A stretch of DNA of 64,000 nucleotides from Micromonospora sp. WMMA1947. GTDB taxonomy: Bacteria; Actinomycetota; Actinomycetes; Mycobacteriales; Micromonosporaceae. Location of the stretch: the NCBI RefSeq assembly GCF_027497355.1, contig NZ_CP114909.1:5165001-5229000 (forward strand). The letters run 5' to 3'. Made by a program: the position numbers and the translations under genes. This document shows positions 45,847 to 54,219 of the stretch, in pieces; within the stretch, counting starts at the first letter, position 1, and each line of letters starts with the position of its first letter. Below the pieces are notes generated by a model that searched no databases, had not been told where the DNA came from, and saw only the letters and a list, made by a program, of their open reading frames with translations.

Positions 45847-47778
45847 CTAGTGCCCCTTCGGCGATTTCCGCTGGTACGCACGTCGTGCCGCCGGTGCGAG
45901 CCCGCCCCGGGCCAGTCCGTCCGCGGTCAACTGGGCGAGTTCCGCGCCCAGTGAGGCGGCCTGTCGGATTGCCGACTCGAACTCGTGCAGCCGCCGGAAC
46001 GCCTCCCCGTACCGCTCCTGTTCCTCCCGCGACACCCGCCGCACCTGCGCCCGCCGCACGTCGAGCCGCAGCGTCCCCGACAGGCTCGACGCCTGCCGCT
46101 CATTCGTCGACGTCCGCAACTGCCCGGCCAGGAACCACGAATCCAGCGCCGCCGGATTCGGCCGCAGCAGATACAGGTTGCGCCCTAACAGCACGCCTTC
46201 AGCCGTCACCACCCGCGCGACGAGCTGCCGCGCGATCATCGGCACCACCACGTCCCCGCCGGCCAGCGCGATCTCCTGCCCGAGCCGCCCGTCGTCCCGC
46301 CCCGACGGCTCACCGCCGCCCAACACGTCCGGCACGGTCAGCACCGGCCTGCCGTCGCCGGCAAGCTCACCGTCGTCGCCGGAGGCAGCGCCTCGGATTG
46401 GCCCCAGAAGCTGCAACGCGCCGGCCCGGACCAGCTCGCCGACCGTGAGGAACTCCCCCTGGGCCTCGTCGGCTACGGGCGTGACCTGCGGCATCAGCGT
46501 CGGCAGGTCAGCGACGACGGCGGCGAGGCGCTCACGTGTGCGTACCAGATGTTCGCCTGTCGCCTCGCCCGCGACGGCGGGCTGGCGACGTGCGGGGGTG
46601 AGGTCGATCTCCTCGTCGAGCAGTTCGATGACCGGGACGGCGCGGGCGTACCCGGGCTCATCGATCTCGCCGTCGTTGGCGAAGAACCGCCAGGTGTCGA
46701 GGATCCGGGGGTGGTCGCCGGTCGCGGCGTCGATGAGCAGCGTCCGCGCCGGTGGCGGCGCGTCGGCCGGTGGGCGGCGCAGCACCCACAGGTGCAGGGG
46801 TACGCCGTGCGGCGCCGCCGCCCCCGGCGGCAGCGCGATGACGGCGCGCAGCACGCCGCGGCGCAGCAGTTCGGCGCGGATGCGGCGGCCGGGTCGTCGG
46901 CCGGCCACGGCGGGCGGCATGAGGAGTACGGCGTGGCCGCCCGGCCGCAGGTGGGCGAGCGCGTGCTGGACCCAGGCCAGCTCCGGTTCGGTACGTGGGG
47001 TCGTGCCGACGATCCAGCGGGGGTCGTGGACGAGTTCCTCGTCGCCCCAGTTGCTGGCACCGAAGGGCGGGTGGCAGACGACCGCGTCGAACATGCGTCC
47101 GGAGTAGTCGTCGGCGCGGAGCGAGTCGCCGGTGGTCACCTCGCCCGGTACGTCGCGCAGCGCCAGCCACAGTCCGGCCAGCCGGGCCAGGTCACTGTCG
47201 AGTTCCTGCCCGTACGCGGAGGTGCAGCCGGCGCGGACGGCGGCGCGCAGGGTGGCGCCGGTGCCGGCGGCGGGGTCGAGGACGGAGCCGCCGGCGACGG
47301 CGGCGAGCCCAGCCATCAGGTCGGCCACGTCGTCGGGGGTGGCGTGCGGGCGAGCCGGTCCGGGGGCGGAGAAGCGTTGCCAGAGCGCGTCGAAGGCGCC
47401 CTGTGGGCCGAGTTCGTCGGCGAGGGCGTCGACGTCCGGCGCCAGCGCCTTCAGCTGTGGGTCTGCCGGGCGGGTGGGGCGCTGGCCGCGTTGCCGGGCG
47501 AGCAGCCGGGCGCCGACGGCGGCGAGCCCGGCAGCCGGTGACGTGCCGGCCGAGGCGAGGTGCCGCCAGAGCCGGTCGGCGGTGGCGAGTTCCGGAAGCT
47601 TGCCCTGGGCGTGCAGCCAGCGCTCGACCTGGGCGAGGTCGAACTCGGGGCTGGTGGCGCTGCCGCCGACGGGTTCGGGGAAGTCGCCGTGCCGTTTGCG
47701 CCAGTTGCTGACGGCGGCCCGGCCGACACCGGCGAGCCGGGCGATCTCCGCTGCGGTGATTGTCGGTGTCTCTTGCAC
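45847..47778 (-). CDS. HsdM-like N6 DNA methylase with HTH start, HPPF motif and fused TRD-like tail
   Basis: A 643-residue protein from GTG 47778. Residues 5-58 form a MerR/excisionase-like helix-turn-helix (ITAAEIARLAGVGRAAVSNW). Motif I is DPAAGTGATLRAAVRAG near 169. Motif IV reads CHPPFGASNW near 235, with His where N6-adenine methylases have Asn. The C-terminal 200 residues resemble a type I specificity-subunit domain (LLGRNLYLLRPNPAALDSWF, then RQASSLSGTLRLDV). Enzyme and recognition domain are thus in one chain, with no HsdR beside them. The Asn-to-His change may abolish or alter methylation. It lies 98 bases before the kinase on the same strand. Confidence 0.8.
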   Translation of the reverse strand: MQETPTITAAEIARLAGVGRAAVSNWRKRHGDFPEPVGGSATSPEFDLAQVERWLHAQGKLPELATADRLWRHLASAGTSPAAGLAAVGARLLARQRGQRPTRPADPQLKALAPDVDALADELGPQGAFDALWQRFSAPGPARPHATPDDVADLMAGLAAVAGGSVLDPAAGTGATLRAAVRAGCTSAYGQELDSDLARLAGLWLALRDVPGEVTTGDSLRADDYSGRMFDAVVCHPPFGASNWGDEELVHDPRWIVGTTPRTEPELAWVQHALAHLRPGGHAVLLMPPAVAGRRPGRRIRAELLRRGVLRAVIALPPGAAAPHGVPLHLWVLRRPPADAPPPARTLLIDAATGDHPRILDTWRFFANDGEIDEPGYARAVPVIELLDEEIDLTPARRQPAVAGEATGEHLVRTRERLAAVVADLPTLMPQVTPVADEAQGEFLTVGELVRAGALQLLGPIRGAASGDDGELAGDGRPVLTVPDVLGGGEPSGRDDGRLGQEIALAGGDVVVPMIARQLVARVVTAEGVLLGRNLYLLRPNPAALDSWFLAGQLRTSTNERQASSLSGTLRLDVRRAQVRRVSREEQERYGEAFRRLHEFESAIRQAASLGAELAQLTADGLARGGLAPAARRAYQRKSPKGH

Positions 47779-47800
47779 GTTCGGAGTGTGTCACATCTGT

Positions 47801-47844
47801 CAAGCATCATGCTTGTTGACAGCGTTCACAGATGATGCTTTTAT
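47801..47844 (+). promoter_or_regulatory. Promoter TTGACA-N17-TTTTAT with overlapping inverted repeats
   Basis: TTGACA (47816-47821) is followed after 17 bases by TTTTAT (47839-47844), a good promoter for the lipoprotein gene at 47878. CAAGCAT-C-ATGCTTG is a perfect 7-1-7 palindrome at 47801-47815, abutting the -35. AAGCATCAT (47802-47810) recurs inverted as ATGATGCTT (47832-47840) between the boxes. The element also lies just upstream of the methylase GTG start on the other strand, so one regulator could control both directions. Confidence 0.55.
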
Positions 47845-47877
47845 TGACGCCGCCACGTTCACAGCAGGAGGAAAACG

Positions 47878-48450
47878 ATGCGCAAGACCACCACGCTCGC
47901 CCTGATCGCCGGCGCCCTCGTCGCCCTGGGCTGCGGCGCCGGCACCACCGACGACACCACCGGCAGCAAGGCCGATTCCGGCACCGAGGCGGCCGCCGGC
48001 GACACCGATGGCGGCAAGGCCGACACGGGCAAGAGCGACGACAAGCCGAAGACCGCGAAGATCGGCCAGCCGGCCCGCGACGGCAAGTTCGAGTTCACCG
48101 TCAAGTCCGCCAAGTGCGGCGTCAGCAAGGTCGGCTCGTCGGCGTTCGGCGCCAAGGCGCAGGGCCAGTTCTGCCTGGTCACGATCAACGTGAAGAACAT
48201 CGGCAAGGAGGCGCAGATGTTCGACGGCAGCAGCCAGAAGGCGTACGCCGCCAACGGCACCGAGTACTCCGCCGACGGCTCGGCCGCCCTCTATGCCAAC
48301 AAGAACGCCGAGACGTTCCTCAACGACATCAACCCCGGCAACCAGGTCACCGGCGTGGTCGTCTTCGACATCCCGAAGGACGTCAAGCTCGCCAAGCTCG
48401 AGCTGCACGACTCGCCGTTCTCCGGCGGCGTGACCGTCTCCCTCACCTGA
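47878..48450 (+). CDS. Secreted lipoprotein, DUF4352 (telokin-like) type
   Basis: A 190-residue protein from ATG 47878 with the strong ribosome site GGAGGAAA. A lipoprotein signal ends at the lipobox LVALGC, lipidated on Cys19. An Asp/Gly/Lys-rich linker precedes an immunoglobulin-like DUF4352 domain (GKFEFTVKSAKCGV, CLVTINVKNIGKEAQMFD, GVVVFDIPKDVKLAKLEL). Such proteins sit on the outer face of the membrane; no enzymatic activity is expected. It has its own promoter and is followed by a hairpin. Confidence 0.88.
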   Translation: MRKTTTLALIAGALVALGCGAGTTDDTTGSKADSGTEAAAGDTDGGKADTGKSDDKPKTAKIGQPARDGKFEFTVKSAKCGVSKVGSSAFGAKAQGQFCLVTINVKNIGKEAQMFDGSSQKAYAANGTEYSADGSAALYANKNAETFLNDINPGNQVTGVVVFDIPKDVKLAKLELHDSPFSGGVTVSLT

Positions 48451-48465
48451 CCCACTCCCCGACCC

Positions 48466-48488
48466 GGGGCGGGCAACCCGCCCGCCCC
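48466..48488 (+). terminator. GC-rich hairpin after the DUF4352 lipoprotein gene
   Basis: GGGGCGGG (48466-48473) and CCCGCCCC (48481-48488) are exact reverse complements around a 7-base loop, 16 bases after the stop codon. Confidence 0.5.
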
Positions 48489-48523
48489 ACCCACCCCCCG
48501 GGTGTTCACAGAAGGAGACCGTC

Positions 48524-49254
48524 ATGACCGACCCGTCCAGTCCCGCGCCGCCCGACGAGTCCGCCACCGCGGGCGGCGTGTCGCCGCAGCCGGACCCGCC
48601 CTCGCCGGTGCCGCCGCGGACCCGCCCGCCACCGGTGCCCCTCGGGACGCCGCGCTCGCCGAAACGGACAGCCCCGCAAGGGCTCCCACGCGCTCCAACG
48701 CTCGCGCGTGGGCCGTCGGCGGCATCGTCCTCGTCGTCGCCCTCGGCGTCGGTGGTGCCGTGGTCGCGACGAACGGCGACGACACGCCCCGGGCCGGCGC
48801 CGCGTCCGCGAGCCCGAGCACCGCCCCGCCCACCACCGCCGCCCCCACGAAGGCCTCTCCCACCAGCGCCGCGCCCTCATCGACGAAGACTGCCGCGCCG
48901 CCGAAGCCGCCGTCCTACAAGACGCTGTCCGCGCGGCAGTGAAAGCTCGTCGCCAAGAACCCCGACGGGCACATCGGCGAGCACTACGTCTTGTACGGCC
49001 GGGTGACCCAGTTCGACGCGGCGACCGGAACCGACACGTTCCGTGCCGACGTCGCCCACCGGCGGATGTCCGACGAGTTCGACTACGAGACCAACACCAT
49101 CCTCTCCGGCTCCGGAACGGACCTTGCGGACCTCGTTGAGGACGACATCTTCCGCGCCAAGGTCATTGTCCTCGGCTCGTTCAGCTACGACACCCAGATC
49201 AGCGGCTCGACGACCGTGCCGCTGCTCCAGATCGACTCCATCAAGGTGGTCTGA
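48524..49254 (+). pseudogene. Pro-rich single-pass membrane protein broken by a frameshift and an in-frame TGA
   Basis: ATG 48524 has the strong ribosome site GAAGGAG and starts MTDPSSPAPPDESATAGG, a typical cytoplasmic Pro-rich tail. Between about 48600 and 48700 the coding signal moves to another frame, which reads ARAWAVGGIVLVVALGVGGA (membrane helix) and a Thr/Ala/Pro-rich linker. That frame stops at TGA 48940-48942 but continues in frame beyond it with KLVAKNPDGHIGEHYVLYGR and a beta-rich domain ending IDSIKVV at 49254. TGA for TGG (Trp) at 48942 would restore the protein. Together this gives about 242 residues. Two independent lesions suggest real decay, unless local sequence quality is poor. 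Confidence 0.6.
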
Positions 49255-49277
49255 CCCTCGACACGACAGGAGGCGTC

Positions 49278-49781
49278 GTGCGTCCCGATGAGTTCCGCCA
49301 CGCCCTGAACCTGCTCCCCGCCGCTCTGCACGCTCGCGCCCTTCCGCTGCGCGGCTATGTCCTCGGTGCCGACTGCGCGGACTGCCTGCGGATCGGCGAC
49401 GCCGTGACCCTCGCGCTCACCGCCGCCCACTACGACGAGATCAGCTCGGCCGGGCAACTCCTGGACACCGCCACGCGGCTCGCCACCGCGCACGGCACCG
49501 CCTGCCCGTCGCAGCCGGACCAGCAACGCGGCCCCGGCCCGGCCGACCGGTGGGCGGAGGCACCAGCCGTCGCGACCGACCACATCTGGAAGGGACGCAG
49601 CGGCGGGGTCGCATACGTGGTCAGCGACGGCCTGCGACCGCACCGGCGGGCCGGGCAGCCGCCCCTGGTCCGGCTCGCCGAGCAGGTGCGCCGCCGGCCG
49701 GGCCGGTCCTGCGACGACTCCAGCACCTCAAGGGGCACGGCGGCGTTCCTCCGCGACTGGCACGCCAGCCTCACCCGCTGA
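49278..49781 (+). CDS. Hypothetical protein
   Basis: A 167-residue protein from GTG 49278 with CAGGAGG seven bases upstream. It begins MRPDEFRHALNLLPAALHAR and contains a Cys pair (ADCADCLR). I recognise no domain; the C-terminal third is Arg-rich and low in complexity. It follows the broken membrane protein by 23 bases and may share its transcript. Confidence 0.55.
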   Translation: MRPDEFRHALNLLPAALHARALPLRGYVLGADCADCLRIGDAVTLALTAAHYDEISSAGQLLDTATRLATAHGTACPSQPDQQRGPGPADRWAEAPAVATDHIWKGRSGGVAYVVSDGLRPHRRAGQPPLVRLAEQVRRRPGRSCDDSSTSRGTAAFLRDWHASLTR

Positions 49782-49856
49782 CCGCTCCGCGACTTCACAC
49801 CACCCAGCAGCGAATCGACGCGCTGTCGATCCGCAGATCGCACGCGCCTGGAGACG

Positions 49857-50765
49857 ATGATGACATTCCTCCCCGACTCCGACCGGACCCGCCGGATCGG
49901 TTCCGGCCTGCCGCGGCGCCGGCCCGCCGGTCTGCTGCTCGCCACCGCCCTCGCGACCGTCGGCCTCAGCGCGTGCGGCGACGACGCCAAGACGCCCGCC
50001 GCCCGGTCGACGCCGCCGGTAACGCCGTCGGCCACGGCGGCATCCCCCACTCCCAGCCCGACGCCACTGGCCGACCAGGACGGCGACGGCATCCCGGACA
50101 GCAGCGACACCTACCCGCATGACCCGAAGAACATTCCGCAGCAGGAGGCACTCGTTCTCACCTGCTACCTCACGGACAGCTTGGACGAGCGCCGGACGTT
50201 CACCGTCATCACCGGCAAGGACGGCCGTCCCGACTTCAGCGAAGCCTGGGCCGTGAAGCCCGTGTCCTGCGATGCCGGCCAGGAGATCCGTCCGGTCAGC
50301 CCGGTCGAGATGGCGGCGTACAAGACGTCCGGCTACGACGACAGCGACATCGCGGTGCTGTATCAGATGTGCGCGGAGGTCGACGCCGAGGACGTGTACG
50401 CCGAGGCGGGCTTCGCCGCAAGCAGCGAGCAGGTCCCGGAAATCAACGCGGCCTTGACGCTGTGCCCCGCCCATCCATACGCGAGGAAGTGGCGTGCGGC
50501 GGTGCGGCAGGGCCGGGCGGACGCGCAGCTGGCGGCGCAGGGGCGGCTGTTCGAGGACGGCACCTACCGCGTCGGCAAGGAGATCAAGCCGGGCACGTAC
50601 GTCACCACGGATGTCGACGGCTGCTACTGGGAGCGGCAGGACCGCTCGGGCAACACGATCGACAACTACTTCACCAACGGCGCCCGCCGCGTGCAGGTCA
50701 CCATCCGCTCCTCCGACTATGCCTTCCACTCGGAGAGCTGCGGCAAGTGGCGCCCGGCCCGCTGA
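49857..50765 (+). CDS. Lipoprotein with a calcium-binding Asp-rich repeat
   Basis: A 302-residue protein from ATG 49857 with GGAG upstream. Signal peptide and lipobox VGLSAC give a lipidated Cys40, followed by a Thr/Pro/Ser linker. DQDGDGIPDSSDTYPHDP matches the thrombospondin type-3/dockerin-like calcium-binding loop. The rest is a helical region with three Cys residues and a beta-rich C-terminus (GTYRVGKEIKPGTYVTTDVD, then a CYW pair), common in actinobacterial surface proteins. Ligand and role are unknown. Confidence 0.8.
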   Translation: MMTFLPDSDRTRRIGSGLPRRRPAGLLLATALATVGLSACGDDAKTPAARSTPPVTPSATAASPTPSPTPLADQDGDGIPDSSDTYPHDPKNIPQQEALVLTCYLTDSLDERRTFTVITGKDGRPDFSEAWAVKPVSCDAGQEIRPVSPVEMAAYKTSGYDDSDIAVLYQMCAEVDAEDVYAEAGFAASSEQVPEINAALTLCPAHPYARKWRAAVRQGRADAQLAAQGRLFEDGTYRVGKEIKPGTYVTTDVDGCYWERQDRSGNTIDNYFTNGARRVQVTIRSSDYAFHSESCGKWRPAR

Positions 50766-50841
50766 CATCCCCGGTCCTCGCATCACCACCGCAGCGAGCC
50801 GTGACGAGCTCGCTTCCCTGCCCCTCCCAGGAGGTTGCCTG

Positions 50842-53328
50842 ATGAACCACACCGAGCCCCTGGTCGATCTGATCTTCGACCGACTCGCCGCCGACCGCGT
50901 GCCCGATGACACCGCCGAGGTGGTCCTCGCCGCGCTGAGCGGCGGGGCCGACCTGGACGCGGCGCTCTCCGGCGCGCCGACCGCACTGGAGCCGCAGCGC
51001 ACCGGCGCGGACGAGTCGCGGGAGCGGATCTGGCTCTCGTCGGTCACCGTCGCCGGGTTCCGCGGCGTCGGCCCGGAGCGCACCCTCCCCATCGAGCCCG
51101 GCCCGGGGCTGACCGTGGTCGTGGGCCGCAACGGCTCCGGCAAGTCCAGCTTCGCCGAAGCGGTGGAACTGGCCCTGACGGGAGACAGCGCGCGCTGGGC
51201 GGACCGCAACAGCGTGTGGCGTACCGGGTGGCGCAACCTGCACGCCGCCGACCCGTGCCGGATCGCCGTCGAGTTGCGCGTCGACGGGGTCGCGACGCCC
51301 ACCCGGGTGGTCCGTTCCTGGCCGTCGGACGGGGAGCTGGGCGACGCGGCGCTGACGATCACCAGCGCCGGCGGCACCCATCGGGATCTTGCCGAGCTGG
51401 GCCTGGCCCGGCCGCTGGAGCTGTACCGTCCGTTCCTCACCGCCGCCGAGCTGGGCCGGCTCACCGCCGGCACGCAAAGCCAGCTGTTCGACGCCATCTC
51501 CGCGATCCTCGGGCTGGAGGCGATCACCGACGCCGACCGCCGGCTGATGGCCGCTGCCCGTCCCGCCGACGCCGCCGTCAAGGAGGTACGCGGGCAGCGC
51601 GCCACCCTCGCCGCCGCGCTCGCCGAGGTGCCGGACGACCGGGCCCGGCGGGCCGCCGCACTGCTCGCGGTGAACCAGCCGGACCTGGCAGCGCTGACCG
51701 GGATCCTCGACGAGCCGGAGGAACCCACCGCCGACGCGGAGGTGTCGTTCTGCCGGCGGCTGGTGGCCGTGCGGGTGCCCGACGGCGACGAGGTGGCCCG
51801 CCTGGCCGGGCAGCTGCGGGACGCCGCCGCGCAGGCCCGCCGACACGACGGCGGCCGGTCGCGGGCCTCGCTGCGCAGCGCCGAGCTGCTCCGGTTGGCC
51901 GTCGAACACCACGACAACCAGGGTGACGGGCCGTGCCCGGTCTGCGCGACGGGCCGGCTCGACGACGACTGGCGGACCCGCGCCGCCGCGGCCCTGGGCG
52001 AGCTGCGCGACCGGACCCTCGCCGCCCAGGCCGCCGCGTCCCGGCTGACCGCGCTGCGGCAGCGCGCGCACTACCTGATCGACGACCTGGACGTGCCCGC
52101 CGGTGACGCCGACGGGGTGCCGGTCGGCGACCTGCGCGCCGCGGTGACCGCGCTGCGCCAGATGCCGGGCGGGCCGGAGGAACTGGCCGACCACCTGACC
52201 GCCCGATACCCGGCGGTGTCCGTCGCGGCGGAGACCGCGCGGGCGTACGCCGAGGATCTGCTGCGCCGGCGCGACACCGGCTGGCAGACGGTGGCCGCGC
52301 AGCTGCGGACGTGGATCGCGGCGGCCGGGACGCTGCCGGAGCGGGAGCGCGCCCTCGCCCGGCTGAAGGCGGCACGGAGTTGGCTGAAGGCCACCGGGAC
52401 GCAGCTGCGCAACCAGCGGGTCGCGCCGTTTGCGGAGCACTCGCAGCGGATCTGGGCGCAGCTTCGGCAGGAAAGCAACGTCGAACTGGGCGCGATGACC
52501 CTGACCGGCGCGAACACCCGGCGGCGGGTGGTCATCCCGGTGAGTGTGGACGGCGCGGACAACGGCACCGCGCTCGGCGTGATGAGCCAGGGCGAGATGC
52601 AGGCCCTCGGGCTGGCCACGTTCCTGCCGCGCGCCTGCGCGCCGGAGAGCCCGTTCCGGTTCGTCGTGGTCGACGACCCCGTGCAGAGCATGGACCCGGC
52701 CAAGGTGGACGGGCTGGCCCGGGTGCTCGCCGAGTTGTCCGAGCAGCGGCAGGTGGTGGTCTTCACCCACGACACCCGGCTGCCCGACGCGCTCGCGCGG
52801 CTCGACCTCGGCCGGTCCCGCATCGTCGAGGTGACCCGCGCGGAGCGGTCGGTGGTGAACCTGAGGCCCGGCTCCGACCCGGTGACTCGCTACCTGGACG
52901 ACGCGTACGCGCTTGCCCGCACCGAGGAGATCGCGTCCGAGGTACGCGGGCCCGTGGTGGCGGAGCTGTGCCGCTCGGCGATCGAGGCCGCCTGCCACCG
53001 GGTCGTGTGGCGGCGGCAGGTGGCACGCGGTGTGCCGCACGACGACATCGAGGCGGCCGTCGTGGCCGCGTCCCGCAGGCTCACCACCACGGTGGCGCTG
53101 GCGCTGTTCGACGACGCCGACCGGGGCGGTGACGTACTCGGGTACCTGGGTCGCCGGCACGGGTCGCGGGCGGTGGGTGCGTACCGGGCGTGCAAGGAGG
53201 GCGTGCACGGCGCCTACCTGTCCGACCTGCCCGAGCTGGTCTCCGACGTCCGGCACCTGGTGGCGACGTTGCAGCCGTCCCCGCCTGCCGCACCCGCGCC
53301 CCGCGACGGCGCCGAGGTGCGGTCGTGA
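50842..53328 (+). CDS. Rad50/RecF-like SMC-family ATPase
   Basis: An 828-residue protein from ATG 50842 with CAGGAGG upstream. Walker A is VVVGRNGSGKSS (95-102). A helical arm follows with a CPVC motif near 364, resembling a zinc hook or its remnant. The second ABC half has signature VMSQGEMQAL near 581, Walker B FRFVVVDDPVQSMDP near 609, and the H-loop VVFTHDTRLPD. This is the AAA/SMC plan of proteins that tether or process DNA ends; similar ATPases occur in several two-gene defence systems. The next gene starts inside its stop codon, so the small protein at 53325 is the likely partner. Function is otherwise unknown. Confidence 0.85.
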   Translation: MNHTEPLVDLIFDRLAADRVPDDTAEVVLAALSGGADLDAALSGAPTALEPQRTGADESRERIWLSSVTVAGFRGVGPERTLPIEPGPGLTVVVGRNGSGKSSFAEAVELALTGDSARWADRNSVWRTGWRNLHAADPCRIAVELRVDGVATPTRVVRSWPSDGELGDAALTITSAGGTHRDLAELGLARPLELYRPFLTAAELGRLTAGTQSQLFDAISAILGLEAITDADRRLMAAARPADAAVKEVRGQRATLAAALAEVPDDRARRAAALLAVNQPDLAALTGILDEPEEPTADAEVSFCRRLVAVRVPDGDEVARLAGQLRDAAAQARRHDGGRSRASLRSAELLRLAVEHHDNQGDGPCPVCATGRLDDDWRTRAAAALGELRDRTLAAQAAASRLTALRQRAHYLIDDLDVPAGDADGVPVGDLRAAVTALRQMPGGPEELADHLTARYPAVSVAAETARAYAEDLLRRRDTGWQTVAAQLRTWIAAAGTLPERERALARLKAARSWLKATGTQLRNQRVAPFAEHSQRIWAQLRQESNVELGAMTLTGANTRRRVVIPVSVDGADNGTALGVMSQGEMQALGLATFLPRACAPESPFRFVVVDDPVQSMDPAKVDGLARVLAELSEQRQVVVFTHDTRLPDALARLDLGRSRIVEVTRAERSVVNLRPGSDPVTRYLDDAYALARTEEIASEVRGPVVAELCRSAIEAACHRVVWRRQVARGVPHDDIEAAVVAASRRLTTTVALALFDDADRGGDVLGYLGRRHGSRAVGAYRACKEGVHGAYLSDLPELVSDVRHLVATLQPSPPAAPAPRDGAEVRS

Positions 53329-53729
53329 CCGCGCCGACGCCCCGGGCCTGCCTGGCGGTGGCCGACCAGATGCTGCGCGGCGCCGGCCCGCTCGGCGCAG
53401 CCGCGGTGTCCGCCGGATGGTGGCCGCGGGCGTGCGCCTGCCTGATCCGGCTCGCCCTCGAAAGCGGGATCGACGCCTACTGGCGGCGCACCCGTCCGAT
53501 GGTCGCCGCCTGCCGGCAGGGCCGGGCGAAGCAACTGATGCTGCGCGGCCGGCTCGGGCCCGGCCCCGCCGTCGCCCGGCGGGTCGCCTTCGCCTGGGCG
53601 GCCCTGTCGGCCGCCGCCCACCACCACTGCTACGAGCTGGCTCCGACGGCCGCGGAGCTGCGCCGCCTGCACACCGAGGTGAGCGTCCTGCTCACCCACC
53701 TCGACGGAAGAACGGAACCCCACCGATGA
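53325..53729 (+). CDS. Small helical partner of the SMC-like ATPase
   Basis: A 134-residue protein from GTG 53325, overlapping the ATPase stop (GTGA). It is almost wholly helical (ACLAVADQMLRGAGP, ACACLIRLALESGIDAYWRR, AAELRRLHTEVSVLLTHLDG) with a HHHC cluster in mid-chain. I recognise no family. Its size and helical content would fit a small effector or adaptor for the ATPase, but no catalytic motif is visible. Its own stop overlaps the next start. Confidence 0.65.
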   Translation: MTAPTPRACLAVADQMLRGAGPLGAAAVSAGWWPRACACLIRLALESGIDAYWRRTRPMVAACRQGRAKQLMLRGRLGPGPAVARRVAFAWAALSAAAHHHCYELAPTAAELRRLHTEVSVLLTHLDGRTEPHR

Positions 53730-54187
53730 CCTACCCGCAGCCCGCCAACGATCCGGCCCGCTCGCAGCCGCCGCTACCGGCGATCGCCGGCCCGTACCCG
53801 CCGGTGTCTGCCGTCCCCCGGCCCTACCCGCCGGTGTCCGGGCCTGCCGGCACGTATGGTCCGGTGCCGGCCGTGCCCTATCCGGGCCCGCAGGACCTGC
53901 GGCTGCCGCCGGTGCGGCCCGTGCTGACCTCGGGCATGGCGACGGCGTCGCTGGTGCTCGGCGTCCTCGGTGTGCTCGGCGGCTGGTGCCTGTTCGGCCT
54001 GCCCTGCGTCCTCGCCGTCATCCTCGGCCACCTGGCCCTGAGTGAGACCCGTGACGGCAGGCGGTCCGGGCACGGCATGGCGATCGCCGGTCTCGTCCTG
54101 GGTTACGTCTTCGTCGGCCCGATGATCCTGTTCACCGTCATGATGTTCTTCGGCAGCGCCATGACCGCAGCCACCACGGTGCCCTGA
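53726..54187 (+). CDS. DUF4190 membrane protein
   Basis: A 153-residue protein from ATG 53726 (ATGA overlap with the preceding gene). A Pro/Tyr-rich cytoplasmic tail of about 65 residues precedes two hydrophobic hairpin helices (MATASLVLGVLGVLGG ... LPCVLAVILGHLAL and GMAIAGLVLGYVFVG), the DUF4190 pattern. Its role is unknown; it is very common in actinomycetes and probably not specific to the ATPase pair. Confidence 0.8.
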   Translation: MTYPQPANDPARSQPPLPAIAGPYPPVSAVPRPYPPVSGPAGTYGPVPAVPYPGPQDLRLPPVRPVLTSGMATASLVLGVLGVLGGWCLFGLPCVLAVILGHLALSETRDGRRSGHGMAIAGLVLGYVFVGPMILFTVMMFFGSAMTAATTVP

Positions 54188-54219
54188 CGACGGCACCGCC
54201 CTCACCGGGCTCGGCCGGG

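Noticed and set aside
50698..53256. An 852-codon minus-strand frame over the SMC ATPase
   Set aside because: Shadow of the ATPase gene, whose Walker A, signature and Walker B motifs are on the plus strand.
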